Position numbers and translations under genes: made by a program
NCBI GenBank assembly: GCA_012031035.1
Contig: JAAUUT010000069.1
Span: 1 to 32,287, forward strand
DNA length: 32,287 bases
Reading direction: 5' to 3'
DNA from: Candidatus Altimarinota bacterium
Lineage (GTDB): Bacteria > Cyanobacteriota > Cyanobacteriia > Cyanobacteriales > Microcystaceae
Shown here: positions 16,366 to 23,234 of the stretch, in pieces
How positions within the stretch are numbered: position 1 is the stretch's first letter
Layout: the number at the start of each line of letters is the position of its first letter
Notes under the pieces: model-generated
Databases searched by the model: none
What the model was told of the DNA's origin: nothing
Seen by the model: only the letters and a program-made list of their open reading frames with translations

Positions 16366-17117
16366 TTAGATAACTTCAGGACGCAATATCGAACACTTGT
16401 TTCAAAAATTCTGACTCCACCGCCTTCAGCTACCGTTTGCCTTAATACTTCTGGATTAGTTACCTTCACTCCCGCCAGATAATCTATCCCCAGATCTACT
16501 AAATCTGGCAACCAGGGAACCGTTGGCCCCATCAACACCAAATTAGCATTTCGTGCTAACTCTACCAGACGTGGAAAAGTTTTATTAACAATAGATGTAG
16601 CAGTCAAAAAAACCCATTCAGCTTCGGGTAATAGGTATTCCGAAGCGGGATCGGGAAAATCTTGGGGACTTGGTTGACGTTCGATTACCGTCAGATCTAA
16701 TACTTGTTCGTAATCGGACAGTCCGGGATAGCGACCGATAACTGCAACTTTTTTACCGCGAATTAATGGCAAAAAATACTCAAAAACAGCTAAATTACCT
16801 GATTTTTTAGAAGCTAAAGGTTCTGCTTTATCGATGAGAGAGGAACGAGAATTAATCGCAGCATTAATAGCAGCCATTGCTACTGTTGCTTGATAACTAT
16901 CCCAAGAACGTATCCAACCAGCTAATTCAGCGATTGGCTTGTTTGCTAAAGTTCCCGACCAAGACAAGGTGCGAGTAGGTGTTCCCGGACTCATACATAA
17001 CCCTATCCCTTGCGCTTGGCACATTGTCCAGGTTAAACCAATTAAAATTTCCTCAACGGGGATTTGTGTATTGCTAGAATCTAAAAGTAGATCGTAGATT
17101 TCTCGCGACTGTAACAT
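16362..17117 (-). CDS. DUF4213/DUF364 protein (putative heavy-metal chelation)
   Basis: 251 residues. The N-terminal DUF4213 part (EIYDLLLDSSNTQIPVEEI, LIGLTWTMCQAQGIGLCMSP) is followed by the DUF364 Rossmann-like domain (GKKVAVIGRYPGLSDY, EAEWVFLTATSIVNKTFPRL, VLMGPTVPWLPDLVDLGIDY). Structures of this fold have been described as a putative heavy-metal chelation domain; enzymatic function is not established. It follows the 17.1-kb gene by 10 bases and lies next to fdxB and mop, so a role in metal supply to nitrogenase is a reasonable inference. Its TGA overlaps an ATG of the broken small gene downstream. Confidence 0.8.
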   Translation of the reverse strand: MLQSREIYDLLLDSSNTQIPVEEILIGLTWTMCQAQGIGLCMSPGTPTRTLSWSGTLANKPIAELAGWIRSWDSYQATVAMAAINAAINSRSSLIDKAEPLASKKSGNLAVFEYFLPLIRGKKVAVIGRYPGLSDYEQVLDLTVIERQPSPQDFPDPASEYLLPEAEWVFLTATSIVNKTFPRLVELARNANLVLMGPTVPWLPDLVDLGIDYLAGVKVTNPEVLRQTVAEGGGVRIFETSVRYCVLKLSK

Positions 17118-17127
17118 AATTTATTGC

Positions 17128-17466
17128 TTAATCTTCATCCAGTGCAGGCAAGATTTCTTCAATGTGCCACAAAAGATTTTTATGAGCGATAAACCAACTG
17201 CGAGTCTCTGGGGTTAATTGTTCCCAAATCTGGGCGATCGCGACATAAGGAGAAGAATAACGATATTTTTCTCCCAAAGCTTTGAGATTTTCCACCACGC
17301 TAGGAGAAATCCCAAAAGCATCCCAATTAACCTGTATCAATCTTCCTGTTAATCCGCCAGCAGGATCGTCAACTAGTTGAGCAACTCTCACTAAATCGGC
17401 AAAATGTTTGGGTTGCAATCCAGTGATTTTTTGGATTTCAATAGATCTATCTGTGTCTTTAGACAT
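17128..17466 (-). CDS. nif-cluster conserved protein of unknown function
   Basis: 112 residues from MSKDTDRSIEIQ; a TTG 42 bases upstream is in frame but less likely. Soluble and helical: KITGLQPKHFADLVRVAQLV, DPAGGLTGRLIQVNWDAFG, SPYVAIAQIWEQLTPETRSW and HIEEILPALDED. No cofactor motif is visible. I recognise it only as a hypothetical protein that accompanies cyanobacterial nif genes. An intrinsic-terminator-like hairpin (17516-17549) separates it from fdxB upstream. It is 10 bases ahead of the DUF364 gene and so probably forms an operon with it. Confidence 0.7.
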   Translation of the reverse strand: MSKDTDRSIEIQKITGLQPKHFADLVRVAQLVDDPAGGLTGRLIQVNWDAFGISPSVVENLKALGEKYRYSSPYVAIAQIWEQLTPETRSWFIAHKNLLWHIEEILPALDED

Positions 17467-17515
17467 TGGTCGTACCAACCTTTCATTGATTGAATTAAAT
17501 CGTTTCAATACAAAA

Positions 17516-17549
17516 ACCCCCTGTTTCCATACAAGAAAATCAAGGGGGT
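17516..17549 (-). terminator. intrinsic terminator or attenuator after fdxB
   Basis: On the minus strand ACCCCC, a 22-base loop and GGGGGT are followed by TTTTTG. It lies between fdxB and the next co-directional gene, so it may end the fdxB transcript or reduce read-through. Confidence 0.6.
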
Positions 17550-17578
17550 ATTTTGAGAGTGAAACATAATTATTAAGA

Positions 17579-17875
17579 TTAATTAGCCTCTAGAGGACTA
17601 TGAGTGTAACAATTCTTGGGGCAAACTCTAGAACAAGCTTGACAACCGATACAATTTTCAGGTGCAACGATCGCCATTACTTTCTTTTCGACTTCATCTT
17701 CATCTTCATCCTCAACGAATTCTCCTTCATCATTCATTGCTCGCAACATTAGCACATTGCGACCGCAAGCTTTAAAACATCTCGCACAACCAATACATTT
17801 ATGTCGGTCGATCTCTTGGACAAAATTCGGTGTCCAGGTTTTTTGTCCGAATGTTAAACCTGTTAGTGTTGTCAT
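17579..17875 (-). CDS. fdxB: nif-associated 2[4Fe-4S] ferredoxin III
   Basis: 98 residues with two cluster motifs: Cys27, 30, 33, 37 (CIGCARCFKAC) and Cys75, 78, 81, 85 (CIGCQACSRVC). An acidic insert (EFVEDEDEDEVEKK) lies between them, as in the nif-specific ferredoxin III family. The N-terminus LTGLTFGQKTWTPNFV also matches that family. It probably carries electrons for nitrogenase or for cofactor assembly. It is divergent from mop, with 85 bases between them holding both promoters. A hairpin terminator follows it. Confidence 0.92.
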   Translation of the reverse strand: MTTLTGLTFGQKTWTPNFVQEIDRHKCIGCARCFKACGRNVLMLRAMNDEGEFVEDEDEDEVEKKVMAIVAPENCIGCQACSRVCPKNCYTHSPLEAN

Positions 17876-17960
17876 AATTTAGTGTTCTCCTACTCAATTC
17901 GATCGAGGAAGCGTTTGCTAGGATTGTTGGTATTAATACTTAAAAAGGCGAGGAGTACAG

Positions 17961-18170
17961 ATGAAAGTTAGCGCTCGTAACCTTATCAAAGGAAAAGTCA
18001 AAAAGGTCGAGATCGGAGCAGTAAATGCAGAAGTAACGATAGAAATTGCGCCAGGTGTTGAATTGACTTCCATTATTACCAAACCTTCTGCCGAAAATTT
18101 GGGAATTAAAGAAGGCGGCGATGCTTACGCTTTAATTAAGTCATCTGATGTCATGATTGCAATCGATTAA
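17961..18170 (+). CDS. mop: molybdopterin-binding (Mop/TOBE) protein
   Basis: 69 residues, a single Mop domain: KVSARNLIKGKVKKVEIGAV, EVTIEIAPGVELTSIITKPS and GDAYALIKSSDVMIAID. Stand-alone Mop proteins (molbindins) bind molybdate as hexamers and buffer intracellular molybdenum. GAGGAG seven bases before the ATG is a strong ribosome-binding site. It is the only plus-strand gene inside the nif region. It is convergent with feoA with five bases between stops and divergent from fdxB. No modABC genes are visible nearby. Confidence 0.93.
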   Translation: MKVSARNLIKGKVKKVEIGAVNAEVTIEIAPGVELTSIITKPSAENLGIKEGGDAYALIKSSDVMIAID

Positions 18171-18175
18171 ATTCA

Positions 18176-18424
18176 TCAGATAATACGAACGTAGAGCGAT
18201 CGCTGCATCTTATCGTCTAGTTGTAAGGATCTGTTGCCAACTTCAATCGTAAAAGAGGGCGATCGCTGCTTTAATTTAAAAGAAGCTCCAGGAGAGAGTC
18301 CCATACTTCTAAGTTTTCCTGCGGTGCGATCGTCTGTGTTTTGGATACTGATAATTGTGCCTCTCTCTCCCACTCTCAGCAATGAAAGAGAGGAACCAGT
18401 AAGAGTCATTTTTTGTGCAAACAT
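18176..18424 (-). CDS. feoA: FeoA-like iron transport protein
   Basis: 82 residues with the SH3-like FeoA fold: LSLLRVGERGTIISIQNT, GKLRSMGLSPGASFKLKQRS and SLQLDDKMQRSLYVRII. The protein assists ferrous iron uptake by FeoB, which is not present here. Small FeoA genes commonly close the hesAB-fdxH row in cyanobacteria. The start at MFAQKMTL is preferred over an ATG 51 bases upstream, which would overlap fdxH, because GAGGTGG stands before it. The gap to fdxH is 11 bases, so the two are co-transcribed. Confidence 0.88.
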   Translation of the reverse strand: MFAQKMTLTGSSLSLLRVGERGTIISIQNTDDRTAGKLRSMGLSPGASFKLKQRSPSFTIEVGNRSLQLDDKMQRSLYVRII

Positions 18425-18435
18425 TACGCACCACC

Positions 18436-18735
18436 TCAAACTAAATAAGCTTCTTGATGGGTGCGAATCGTGCAATCAGAACGAGGATAGGCAACGCAAA
18501 GTAATACAAAGCCTTTGTCCATTTGTTCGTCATCGAGGAAATTTTGATCCGATTGATCGATTGTTCCTTCAACAACTTTACCAACGCAGCTAGAACAAGA
18601 ACCCGCTTTACAAGAGAACGGTAAATCTAATTCTGCTTCTTCTGCTGCATCCAAAATGTAAGTATCCTCGTCAACGGTAATTGTTGTATCGAGGTTGCGT
18701 TTTTTGTTTAAAAGTCGAACTTGATAAGTAGCCAT
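18436..18735 (-). CDS. fdxH: nif-associated [2Fe-2S] ferredoxin FdxH
   Basis: 99 residues. Cluster ligands are Cys42, Cys47, Cys50 and Cys80 (SCKAGSCSSCVG, then LLCVAYPRSD). FdxH is the ferredoxin that donates electrons to the nitrogenase reductase; typical features are the N-terminus ATYQVRLLNKKRNLD and the basic residues near 11-13. The correct start is the ATG at 18735. The frame stays open to 18924, but that extension only translates an intergenic repeat (GDKGDKVDKG...). hesB lies 125 bases upstream across that repeat, and feoA follows at 11 bases. Confidence 0.94.
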   Translation of the reverse strand: MATYQVRLLNKKRNLDTTITVDEDTYILDAAEEAELDLPFSCKAGSCSSCVGKVVEGTIDQSDQNFLDDEQMDKGFVLLCVAYPRSDCTIRTHQEAYLV

Positions 18736-18744
18736 TTTCTTTAG

Positions 18745-18868
18745 GGATGATTGGTGAATGGGGATTGGTGATTGGGGAACAGGGAACGGGAGATATGACT
18801 TATGTATACATTCCCCCTTGTCTACCTTGTCTCCCTTGTCCCCTGGTCTTCCGAAGGACGTTAGCTGC
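18745..18868. repeat. composite intergenic repeat, copy A (hesB-fdxH gap)
   Basis: On plus: GATTGGTG-type heptamers, a spacer containing ACTTATGTATA, three CTTGTCNNC units in exact 9-base register, then the tail TTCCGAAGGACGTTAG. The stop codon of hesB (18861-18863) is the TTA of that tail read on the minus strand. Confidence 0.7.
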
Positions 18869-19226
18869 AAGGTACGCCAGTAGGGGTGCAATCGCCAGCT
18901 TGAAAGGATTGTCCGCAACCGCAAGTATCAGTGGCATTAGGATTGCTGAATTTAAAACCGCTTTCCATTAAACCTTCAACAAAATCGACAACAACACCAT
19001 TTAATAAAGGCGCACTTTGAGGGTCGATGTAAACTTTGACTTTGCCTTGCTGTTCGACGAGATCGCCTGGTTGTGGAGTTTTAGTAATATCTAATGTATA
19101 TTGATAGCCACTGCATCCACCATCGCTTACGCCAATGCGAATGCCTGCTTCATTGGTAGTCTCCGCAGAACCTTGTAAGAAGGCACGAAGTCTGAATTCT
19201 GCTTTTTCGGTAAGAGTAACGGTCAT
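18861..19226 (-). CDS. hesB: HesB-like iron-sulfur assembly protein
   Basis: An A-type Fe-S carrier (IscA/ErpA/HesB), 121 residues. The three conserved cysteines are Cys38 (DGGCSGYQYTLD) and the CGCG pair near 101-103, before an added C-terminal tail GDCTPTGVPCS with two further cysteines. The start at 19226 is set by AAGGAG seven bases upstream; the longer open frame to 19277 is repeat-encoded. It acts with HesA in the nif row. Its stop codon is the first triplet of the adjoining composite repeat. Confidence 0.93.
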   Translation of the reverse strand: MTVTLTEKAEFRLRAFLQGSAETTNEAGIRIGVSDGGCSGYQYTLDITKTPQPGDLVEQQGKVKVYIDPQSAPLLNGVVVDFVEGLMESGFKFSNPNATDTCGCGQSFQAGDCTPTGVPCS

Positions 19227-19239
19227 GGTAATCTCCTTA

Positions 19240-19360
19240 AAATGGTGATTGGGGATTGGTGATTGGTGATTGGGCAACAGGAAAACAAGACTTATGTATA
19301 ACTTCCCCCTTGTCCGCCTTGTCTACCTTGTCCTCCTTGTCTTCCGACGAAGGAGGACGT
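19240..19360. repeat. composite intergenic repeat, copy B (hesA-hesB gap)
   Basis: It has the same modules as copy A: GATTGGTGATT heptamers, ACTTATGTATA spacer, four CTTGTCNNC units from about 19309, and a tail with GAAGGAGGACGTT. The last eight residues and stop of hesA are encoded by the 9-base units. Confidence 0.7.
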
Positions 19361-20147
19361 TGCCGCAAACTGGACAATTGGGGTCGCGATAGGTGTTGTG
19401 TTTGGCGAATTCTAGACGACCTAAATCCATCGTCAATAATTTGGATAGCAGCGGGCGATCGCAACCTGTAATTAATTTGATAGCTTCTAATGCAGCAAGA
19501 CAAGCCAGAGTCCCAGGAACCGCACCGAGAACGCCAAATCCTCGACGATCCCATTCGGGTTTTTCTGGAAACAGACAAGACAGACAACCTGTTACGCCAG
19601 GGACGATGGTAGTCAAATAAGCTTCCATCCCATTCATCGCTGCTTCTACCATTGGTTTGTTCCAGCGAACGCAAGCTTCATTGAGTAAGTCGCGTTCGGT
19701 GAAATTGTGGGCGCAATCGATCGCGATATCTGCACCTTTAACTAAAGAATCGACATTTTCTGGCGTGACGTATTCACAGATAGCCTTGACGCGAACATCT
19801 GGATTAATCGCTTCTAATGTCTCTTGCGCCTTAAATACTCTCGGTTTGCCAACCCAATCATCAGTCATCAAGATTTGACGATTCATGTCATCTAGGCGCA
19901 GTTCGCCTCCGCGCAACAACACTAAGCGTCCAATCCCTGCAACTGCTAGGTAAAGCGCGACAGTGCCGCCCAATCCGCCTACTCCAGTAACTAGAACTGT
20001 TGTAGACTTGAGTTTGCGCTGTGCTTCCTCGCCAAAATTAGGAAGCATGATTTGACGGCTGTAACGTTCTAACTCTTTGGGAGTTAAATCGAAAACCGAT
20101 TCGGCGCGATCGTCTAGAGTTAAAACAGGTGCTTGCTGCAAAACCAT
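19323..20147 (-). CDS. hesA: HesA, ThiF/MoeB-like adenylyltransferase
   Basis: 274 residues of the E1/ThiF fold. The start is followed by ERYSRQIMLPNFGEEAQRKL. The ATP loop TGVGGLGG spans 54-61. DMNRQILMTDDWVGKPR and DCAHNFTERDLLNEAC follow, as does a zinc pair pattern (GCLSC and Cys258/Cys261 in NCPVCGN). It probably adenylates a partner during metal or sulfur loading for nitrogenase; the exact reaction is not known. nifW ends 12 bases upstream. The final LRRKTRRTR is unusual: those basic residues come from the 9-base repeat units of copy B, and the stop is inside that repeat. Confidence 0.93.
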   Translation of the reverse strand: MVLQQAPVLTLDDRAESVFDLTPKELERYSRQIMLPNFGEEAQRKLKSTTVLVTGVGGLGGTVALYLAVAGIGRLVLLRGGELRLDDMNRQILMTDDWVGKPRVFKAQETLEAINPDVRVKAICEYVTPENVDSLVKGADIAIDCAHNFTERDLLNEACVRWNKPMVEAAMNGMEAYLTTIVPGVTGCLSCLFPEKPEWDRRGFGVLGAVPGTLACLAALEAIKLITGCDRPLLSKLLTMDLGRLEFAKHNTYRDPNCPVCGNVLLRRKTRRTR

Positions 20148-20159
20148 CAGTTTTTATCC

Positions 20160-20477
20160 TCAACTAATTTTGATGTCGCCCAGTCTGACAACGCCTTTGG
20201 GTTGGTCGTGAAAGACTTTAAACAGTTTGGTTTGCAAGGGCGATGAGGTAAGGAATACTTGATAAGCTTGGATGAGGGCTTCTTTATAGCGATCGAGTTT
20301 TTCTACTTCGTTAAGGTCAGGAAAATTGGTGTCAATTTCATTCATATTTTTGGCAAACTGCTTCAATATATGCAGGCGATTGACGTTAACGACTTTGGCA
20401 TCGTAAGGAAGTTGGAAAAACTGAAAATAATCTTCTGCATCCGTAATTTTTTTGAATTCAGCCAGATTTAGTGTCAT
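20160..20477 (-). CDS. nifW: nitrogenase-stabilising protein NifW
   Basis: 105 residues, the family length. Typical stretches are FKKITDAEDYFQFFQLPYDA, VNVNRLHILKQFAKNM, YKEALIQAYQVFLTSSPLQT and KLFKVF. NifW binds the MoFe protein and helps protect it from oxygen or aids its maturation. Its ATG overlaps the stop of the DUF683 gene by 4 bases, and hesA follows at 12 bases, so it is inside one operon. Confidence 0.95.
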   Translation of the reverse strand: MTLNLAEFKKITDAEDYFQFFQLPYDAKVVNVNRLHILKQFAKNMNEIDTNFPDLNEVEKLDRYKEALIQAYQVFLTSSPLQTKLFKVFHDQPKGVVRLGDIKIS

Positions 20478-20707
20478 TTTCCTCTCTCCAAGGTTTTTAA
20501 CTGTTTTTTCAATTCATTGATTTGATGAAAGATATTGTAGGTTTGCTTGGCAACATCCATCAGTGTTTCGTAATCAGTGGGCAAACCTTCTGCTAGATCG
20601 TGCAAGTCCATTTTCATTTGACCCGCTTTAGAATTAAGACGTTTGATTTGCGTTTTTAATTCTTCAGCATTATCAATGTTTGGGGTTATTTCTGTTGTTT
20701 GAAGCAT
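20474..20707 (-). CDS. DUF683 (CCE_0567-type) small metalloprotein
   Basis: 77 residues forming a long helical hairpin: NAEELKTQIKRLNSKAGQMK, DLHDLAEGLPTDYETLMDVA and QINELKKQLKTLERGK. Its relative in a Cyanothece strain, cce_0567, was solved as a metal-binding helical dimer. Family members sit between the nifX-associated gene and nifW. The role is unknown; it may carry iron or nickel to the cofactor machinery. It overlaps nifW by 4 bases. The gap to the DUF269 gene upstream is about 107 bases. Confidence 0.88.
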   Translation of the reverse strand: MLQTTEITPNIDNAEELKTQIKRLNSKAGQMKMDLHDLAEGLPTDYETLMDVAKQTYNIFHQINELKKQLKTLERGK

Positions 20708-20814
20708 AGATTTTCTCTGTGAAATGTGGGATGTAGGGAAGGCAGAAATAAGAATAATAACTGAATATAGGAAGTCGATCGCTATTGCCTGTTCCCTATT
20801 CCCTTTTGCCTAAA

Positions 20815-21291
20815 CTAAACTTTCGATACTTCAGGGAAACGCTTGATGTAATCAACGCCTTGTTGGGTTAATTTATCCCCTTCGGCGGCTAATTTTTCTA
20901 AAGACTCATAGCCAAAACGTTGAGCGTCGCGTAAAGTTCTAGAAACAGCAATTAAGCGACCACAAAAAACAAGCGCCCAACCAAAACCTTCATGAGAAAG
21001 ATCGATAACGACTTGTGCGAGTTGTCCCGTTTCTTCTTCGAGGCGAGCCGCGATCGCGCGATAAAATGCTAAAATTCTTCCTTTTGTAATTGGATCGATA
21101 TCTCCATCTACAGAAATTTCTCGCTTCTGCTGTTTGCTAACAACAAAAGGTTTGAGAATTAATTCATCAGCCCAGTTGCGTAATGTTCCATAAGAGTCGT
21201 TAGCGCGAATCTGTTGAACCAACGCTTTTAAAAAAGCACTGTCTGCTACTTTAATATCGCTGGTTGGAGTAACGGTGTTGGTTGTAGTCAT
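20815..21291 (-). CDS. NifX-associated nitrogen fixation protein (DUF269)
   Basis: 158 residues matching the NifX-associated family: SAFLKALVQQIRANDSYGTL, NWADELILKPFVVSKQQKR, DPITKGRILAFYRAIAARLE and GWALVFCGRLIAVSRTLRDA. In many diazotrophs it follows nifX and is thought to help FeMo-cofactor transfer; the direct activity is not established. It lies 54 bases after nifX on the same strand and is part of the nifENX-W operon. Confidence 0.93.
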   Translation of the reverse strand: MTTTNTVTPTSDIKVADSAFLKALVQQIRANDSYGTLRNWADELILKPFVVSKQQKREISVDGDIDPITKGRILAFYRAIAARLEEETGQLAQVVIDLSHEGFGWALVFCGRLIAVSRTLRDAQRFGYESLEKLAAEGDKLTQQGVDYIKRFPEVSKV

Positions 21292-21345
21292 GGTGTTAAG
21301 TTACGATTTACGAATTTTTGTTGACAAAAAATAAAAGATGTAAAA

Positions 21346-21765
21346 TCAAACAGTTAATTCCTCCTCCTCTTCTTCCAAATCGTCAAAGCTGTTGTTGCGT
21401 TGCCCAAGCGCTTTTCGCAACCAAGGTGGAGGATTGCCGTTAAGGGTTTTGACAAGATTATTTAACGTATCCTCGACCGCATCTGCTTCAGTTTTCGATC
21501 GCAGTGGGGTAATACCTTGTTTAATCAAACGAGATGCAGCACTACTCCCAATCGCAGAAACATAGACAATGGTGCAATCTTTTAATGCCTCAACTTTGGG
21601 CGTTAATTTATCTTCGTTGCCATCTTCATCGAGATTGCCACCAAAGGTAATCGTGTTTAAAAACTCATATCCTTCATGAGATACTTCATAAACATCAATC
21701 GATTTTGCCGAACCAAAATGAGCGTTAATATGCGTTCGATTGGTGGTAGTAAAAGCAATTTTCAT
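21346..21765 (-). CDS. nifX: nitrogenase cofactor carrier NifX
   Basis: 139 residues of the NifX/NafY-like fold. It starts MKIAFTTTNRTHINAHFGSA, with the conserved His-rich cofactor-binding segment, followed by SIDVYEVSHEGYEF, LKDCTIVYVSAIGSSAASRL and WLRKALGQR. The C-terminus is very acidic (DDLEEEEEEL). It binds the VK-cluster or NifB-co and passes it to NifEN. GAGGAG before the ATG at 21765 fixes the start; a longer in-frame ATG at 21792 is not supported. The gap to nifN holds a TTCATAA heptamer array. Confidence 0.93.
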   Translation of the reverse strand: MKIAFTTTNRTHINAHFGSAKSIDVYEVSHEGYEFLNTITFGGNLDEDGNEDKLTPKVEALKDCTIVYVSAIGSSAASRLIKQGITPLRSKTEADAVEDTLNNLVKTLNGNPPPWLRKALGQRNNSFDDLEEEEEELTV

Positions 21766-21782
21766 CGCGTTTCTCCTCATTG

Positions 21783-21822
21783 AAAAATTCATAATTCATA
21801 ATTCATAATTCATAATTTTTAT
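21783..21822. repeat. TTCATAA heptamer array (nifN-nifX gap)
   Basis: Four to five tandem copies of the 7-base unit ATTCATA lie between the nifN stop and nifX. This is the short tandemly repeated repetitive (STRR) type. A degenerate relative lies at about 8866-8886 just before pth. Confidence 0.75.
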
Positions 21823-21834
21823 GACCGTGCGCCC

Positions 21835-23124
21835 CTACCGCTTCGTGTTCCAAAATAAATTGCCAAGATCGAATAACAGCTTGATGGTTCCCGTGTAGCC
21901 AACTTTGCAAGAAAAACCGTTACCCAGGCGATCGTAAATGGGTATACCTTGACGATATAAAGGAATTCCTAGACGGTCAGCCGTTGCTTTGCCTTGAGAA
22001 TTAGTAATTAATAAATCCGAACCTTTTGCAAGTGTTTCTAACTCTTCTAAATCGCCGATAACCACTTTATCGATAGGCATTTGTTGCAATAGTGGAGATT
22101 TAGTCGTGGTGACAGCAGCGTGAACTTCTGCACCCATCGACTGTAAGAAACAAGTAATCGACCACAGCAAATCTGGTTCTAAACCCAAAGAAACGCGCTT
22201 GCGACCGAAGTAAAAATGCGTATCCAGCATCGCATCCAACAATTGATTGCGTTGGCGACGATATTTTTGGGGTACGGGACGGGCGCTAATATCCTCCAAT
22301 GCTTGCAAGAAATTATCGATCGCATCTAATCCACTAAGATGAGGAAATAACTCATAAGGAATCTTAAACTTTTGTTGCAGAATTTCGGCAGCACCGCGCA
22401 TACTTTCGCCAATGGCTAAAGTAAAGACAGAATTGCCAATTTCGCGCAGTTCTTTAGCACTCGTACCGCTAGTAGTAACTGCTTGGTAAGAATCATCTAA
22501 ATGACCGTCCAAAGAAGCCGATAAATCGGGAACTGCGATCGCTTCTAATCCAAAAGCTTCAACGATCTCTTTGATTTCTTCCACATCTCCTGGAGTAAAC
22601 GCGGAACTCACTAGAATCGTGACTCGATTGGGAATAATCCTACCTGGTTCGGGAAGTTCCCTAACGATACTTTCAACCGCAGCAGCATAACCATCTTGCA
22701 ATGCACCTTTATAATCGGGTGTAGAAACAAAAACGATCGGCAGCTTATCTAACTCTGGATGGCGCTTGCGGATATTTTTAATTATCCCCTCCATGTCATC
22801 GCCTCTGGTTTCGGTCAATCCAGTCGTGCAAAGACCGATGATTTCGGGTTTGGACTTTTCTACCAAAGTCAAGATTGCTTGTTCGACATTATCCTCTCCA
22901 CCCAAAACCGTAGTAACCTCATTCATTGCAGTCGTAGAGAGTGGGATAGCTTCGCGAAAGTGTCGTACTAATAAAACTTTGGCAAAAGCAGTACAACCTT
23001 GGGAACCATGAAATAAGGGCATCATCCCTTTTAATCCCAAAAAGGCTAACGCTGCGCCGAGGGGTTGACTTTGTTTGAGAGGATTGATTGCAACCGATTT
23101 TTTCTGCTTAGTAATTGTAGCCAT
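21835..23124 (-). CDS. nifN: nitrogenase cofactor scaffold subunit NifN
   Basis: 429 residues of the nitrogenase component 1 superfamily, paralogue of NifK. NifN pairs with NifE as the scaffold for FeMo-cofactor maturation. Recognisable stretches are NPLKQSQPLGAALAFLGLKG, PLFHGSQGCTAFAKV (the cluster cysteine), VRHFREAIPLSTTAMNE, TTGLTETRGDDM and ALGIGESM-like LAIGESMRGAAEIL. The start at MATITKQK (23124) fits the family better than an ATG 15 bases upstream. The nifE gap (111 bases) contains a GTTCAAA heptamer array. Confidence 0.96.
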   Translation of the reverse strand: MATITKQKKSVAINPLKQSQPLGAALAFLGLKGMMPLFHGSQGCTAFAKVLLVRHFREAIPLSTTAMNEVTTVLGGEDNVEQAILTLVEKSKPEIIGLCTTGLTETRGDDMEGIIKNIRKRHPELDKLPIVFVSTPDYKGALQDGYAAAVESIVRELPEPGRIIPNRVTILVSSAFTPGDVEEIKEIVEAFGLEAIAVPDLSASLDGHLDDSYQAVTTSGTSAKELREIGNSVFTLAIGESMRGAAEILQQKFKIPYELFPHLSGLDAIDNFLQALEDISARPVPQKYRRQRNQLLDAMLDTHFYFGRKRVSLGLEPDLLWSITCFLQSMGAEVHAAVTTTKSPLLQQMPIDKVVIGDLEELETLAKGSDLLITNSQGKATADRLGIPLYRQGIPIYDRLGNGFSCKVGYTGTIKLLFDLGNLFWNTKR

Positions 23125-23134
23125 GATTAAATAG

Positions 23135-23163
23135 TTCAAAGTTCAAAGTTCAAAGTTCAAAGT
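23135..23163. repeat. GTTCAAA heptamer array (nifE-nifN gap)
   Basis: Four tandem 7-base units AGTTCAA run from about 23135 and a fifth occurs at about 23190 after a short GC-rich word. This is STRR-type repeat in the gap between nifE and nifN. Confidence 0.75.
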
Positions 23164-23234
23164 ACGTCTAAGGGCGGGCTGCGCCAACAAAGTTCAAAAT
23201 TATGAACCTGAATATTCACAAAAATACTTAGCGC

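Noticed and set aside
17930..17939. GTATTAATAC before mop as an NtcA site
   Set aside because: NtcA needs GTA and TAC eight bases apart; here they are four apart. It is only a short palindrome.
18815..18845. Evenly spaced CTTGTC units as a CRISPR array
   Set aside because: The unit is 9 bases with no spacer-length intervals and no cas genes; it is a simple tandem repeat.
18736..18924. N-terminal extension of FdxH by about 63 residues
   Set aside because: The extension translates the composite repeat (GDKGDKVDKG) and the FdxH family starts at MATYQV.
19227..19277. N-terminal extension of HesB
   Set aside because: The residues come from GATTGGT heptamers; AAGGAG places the start at 19226.
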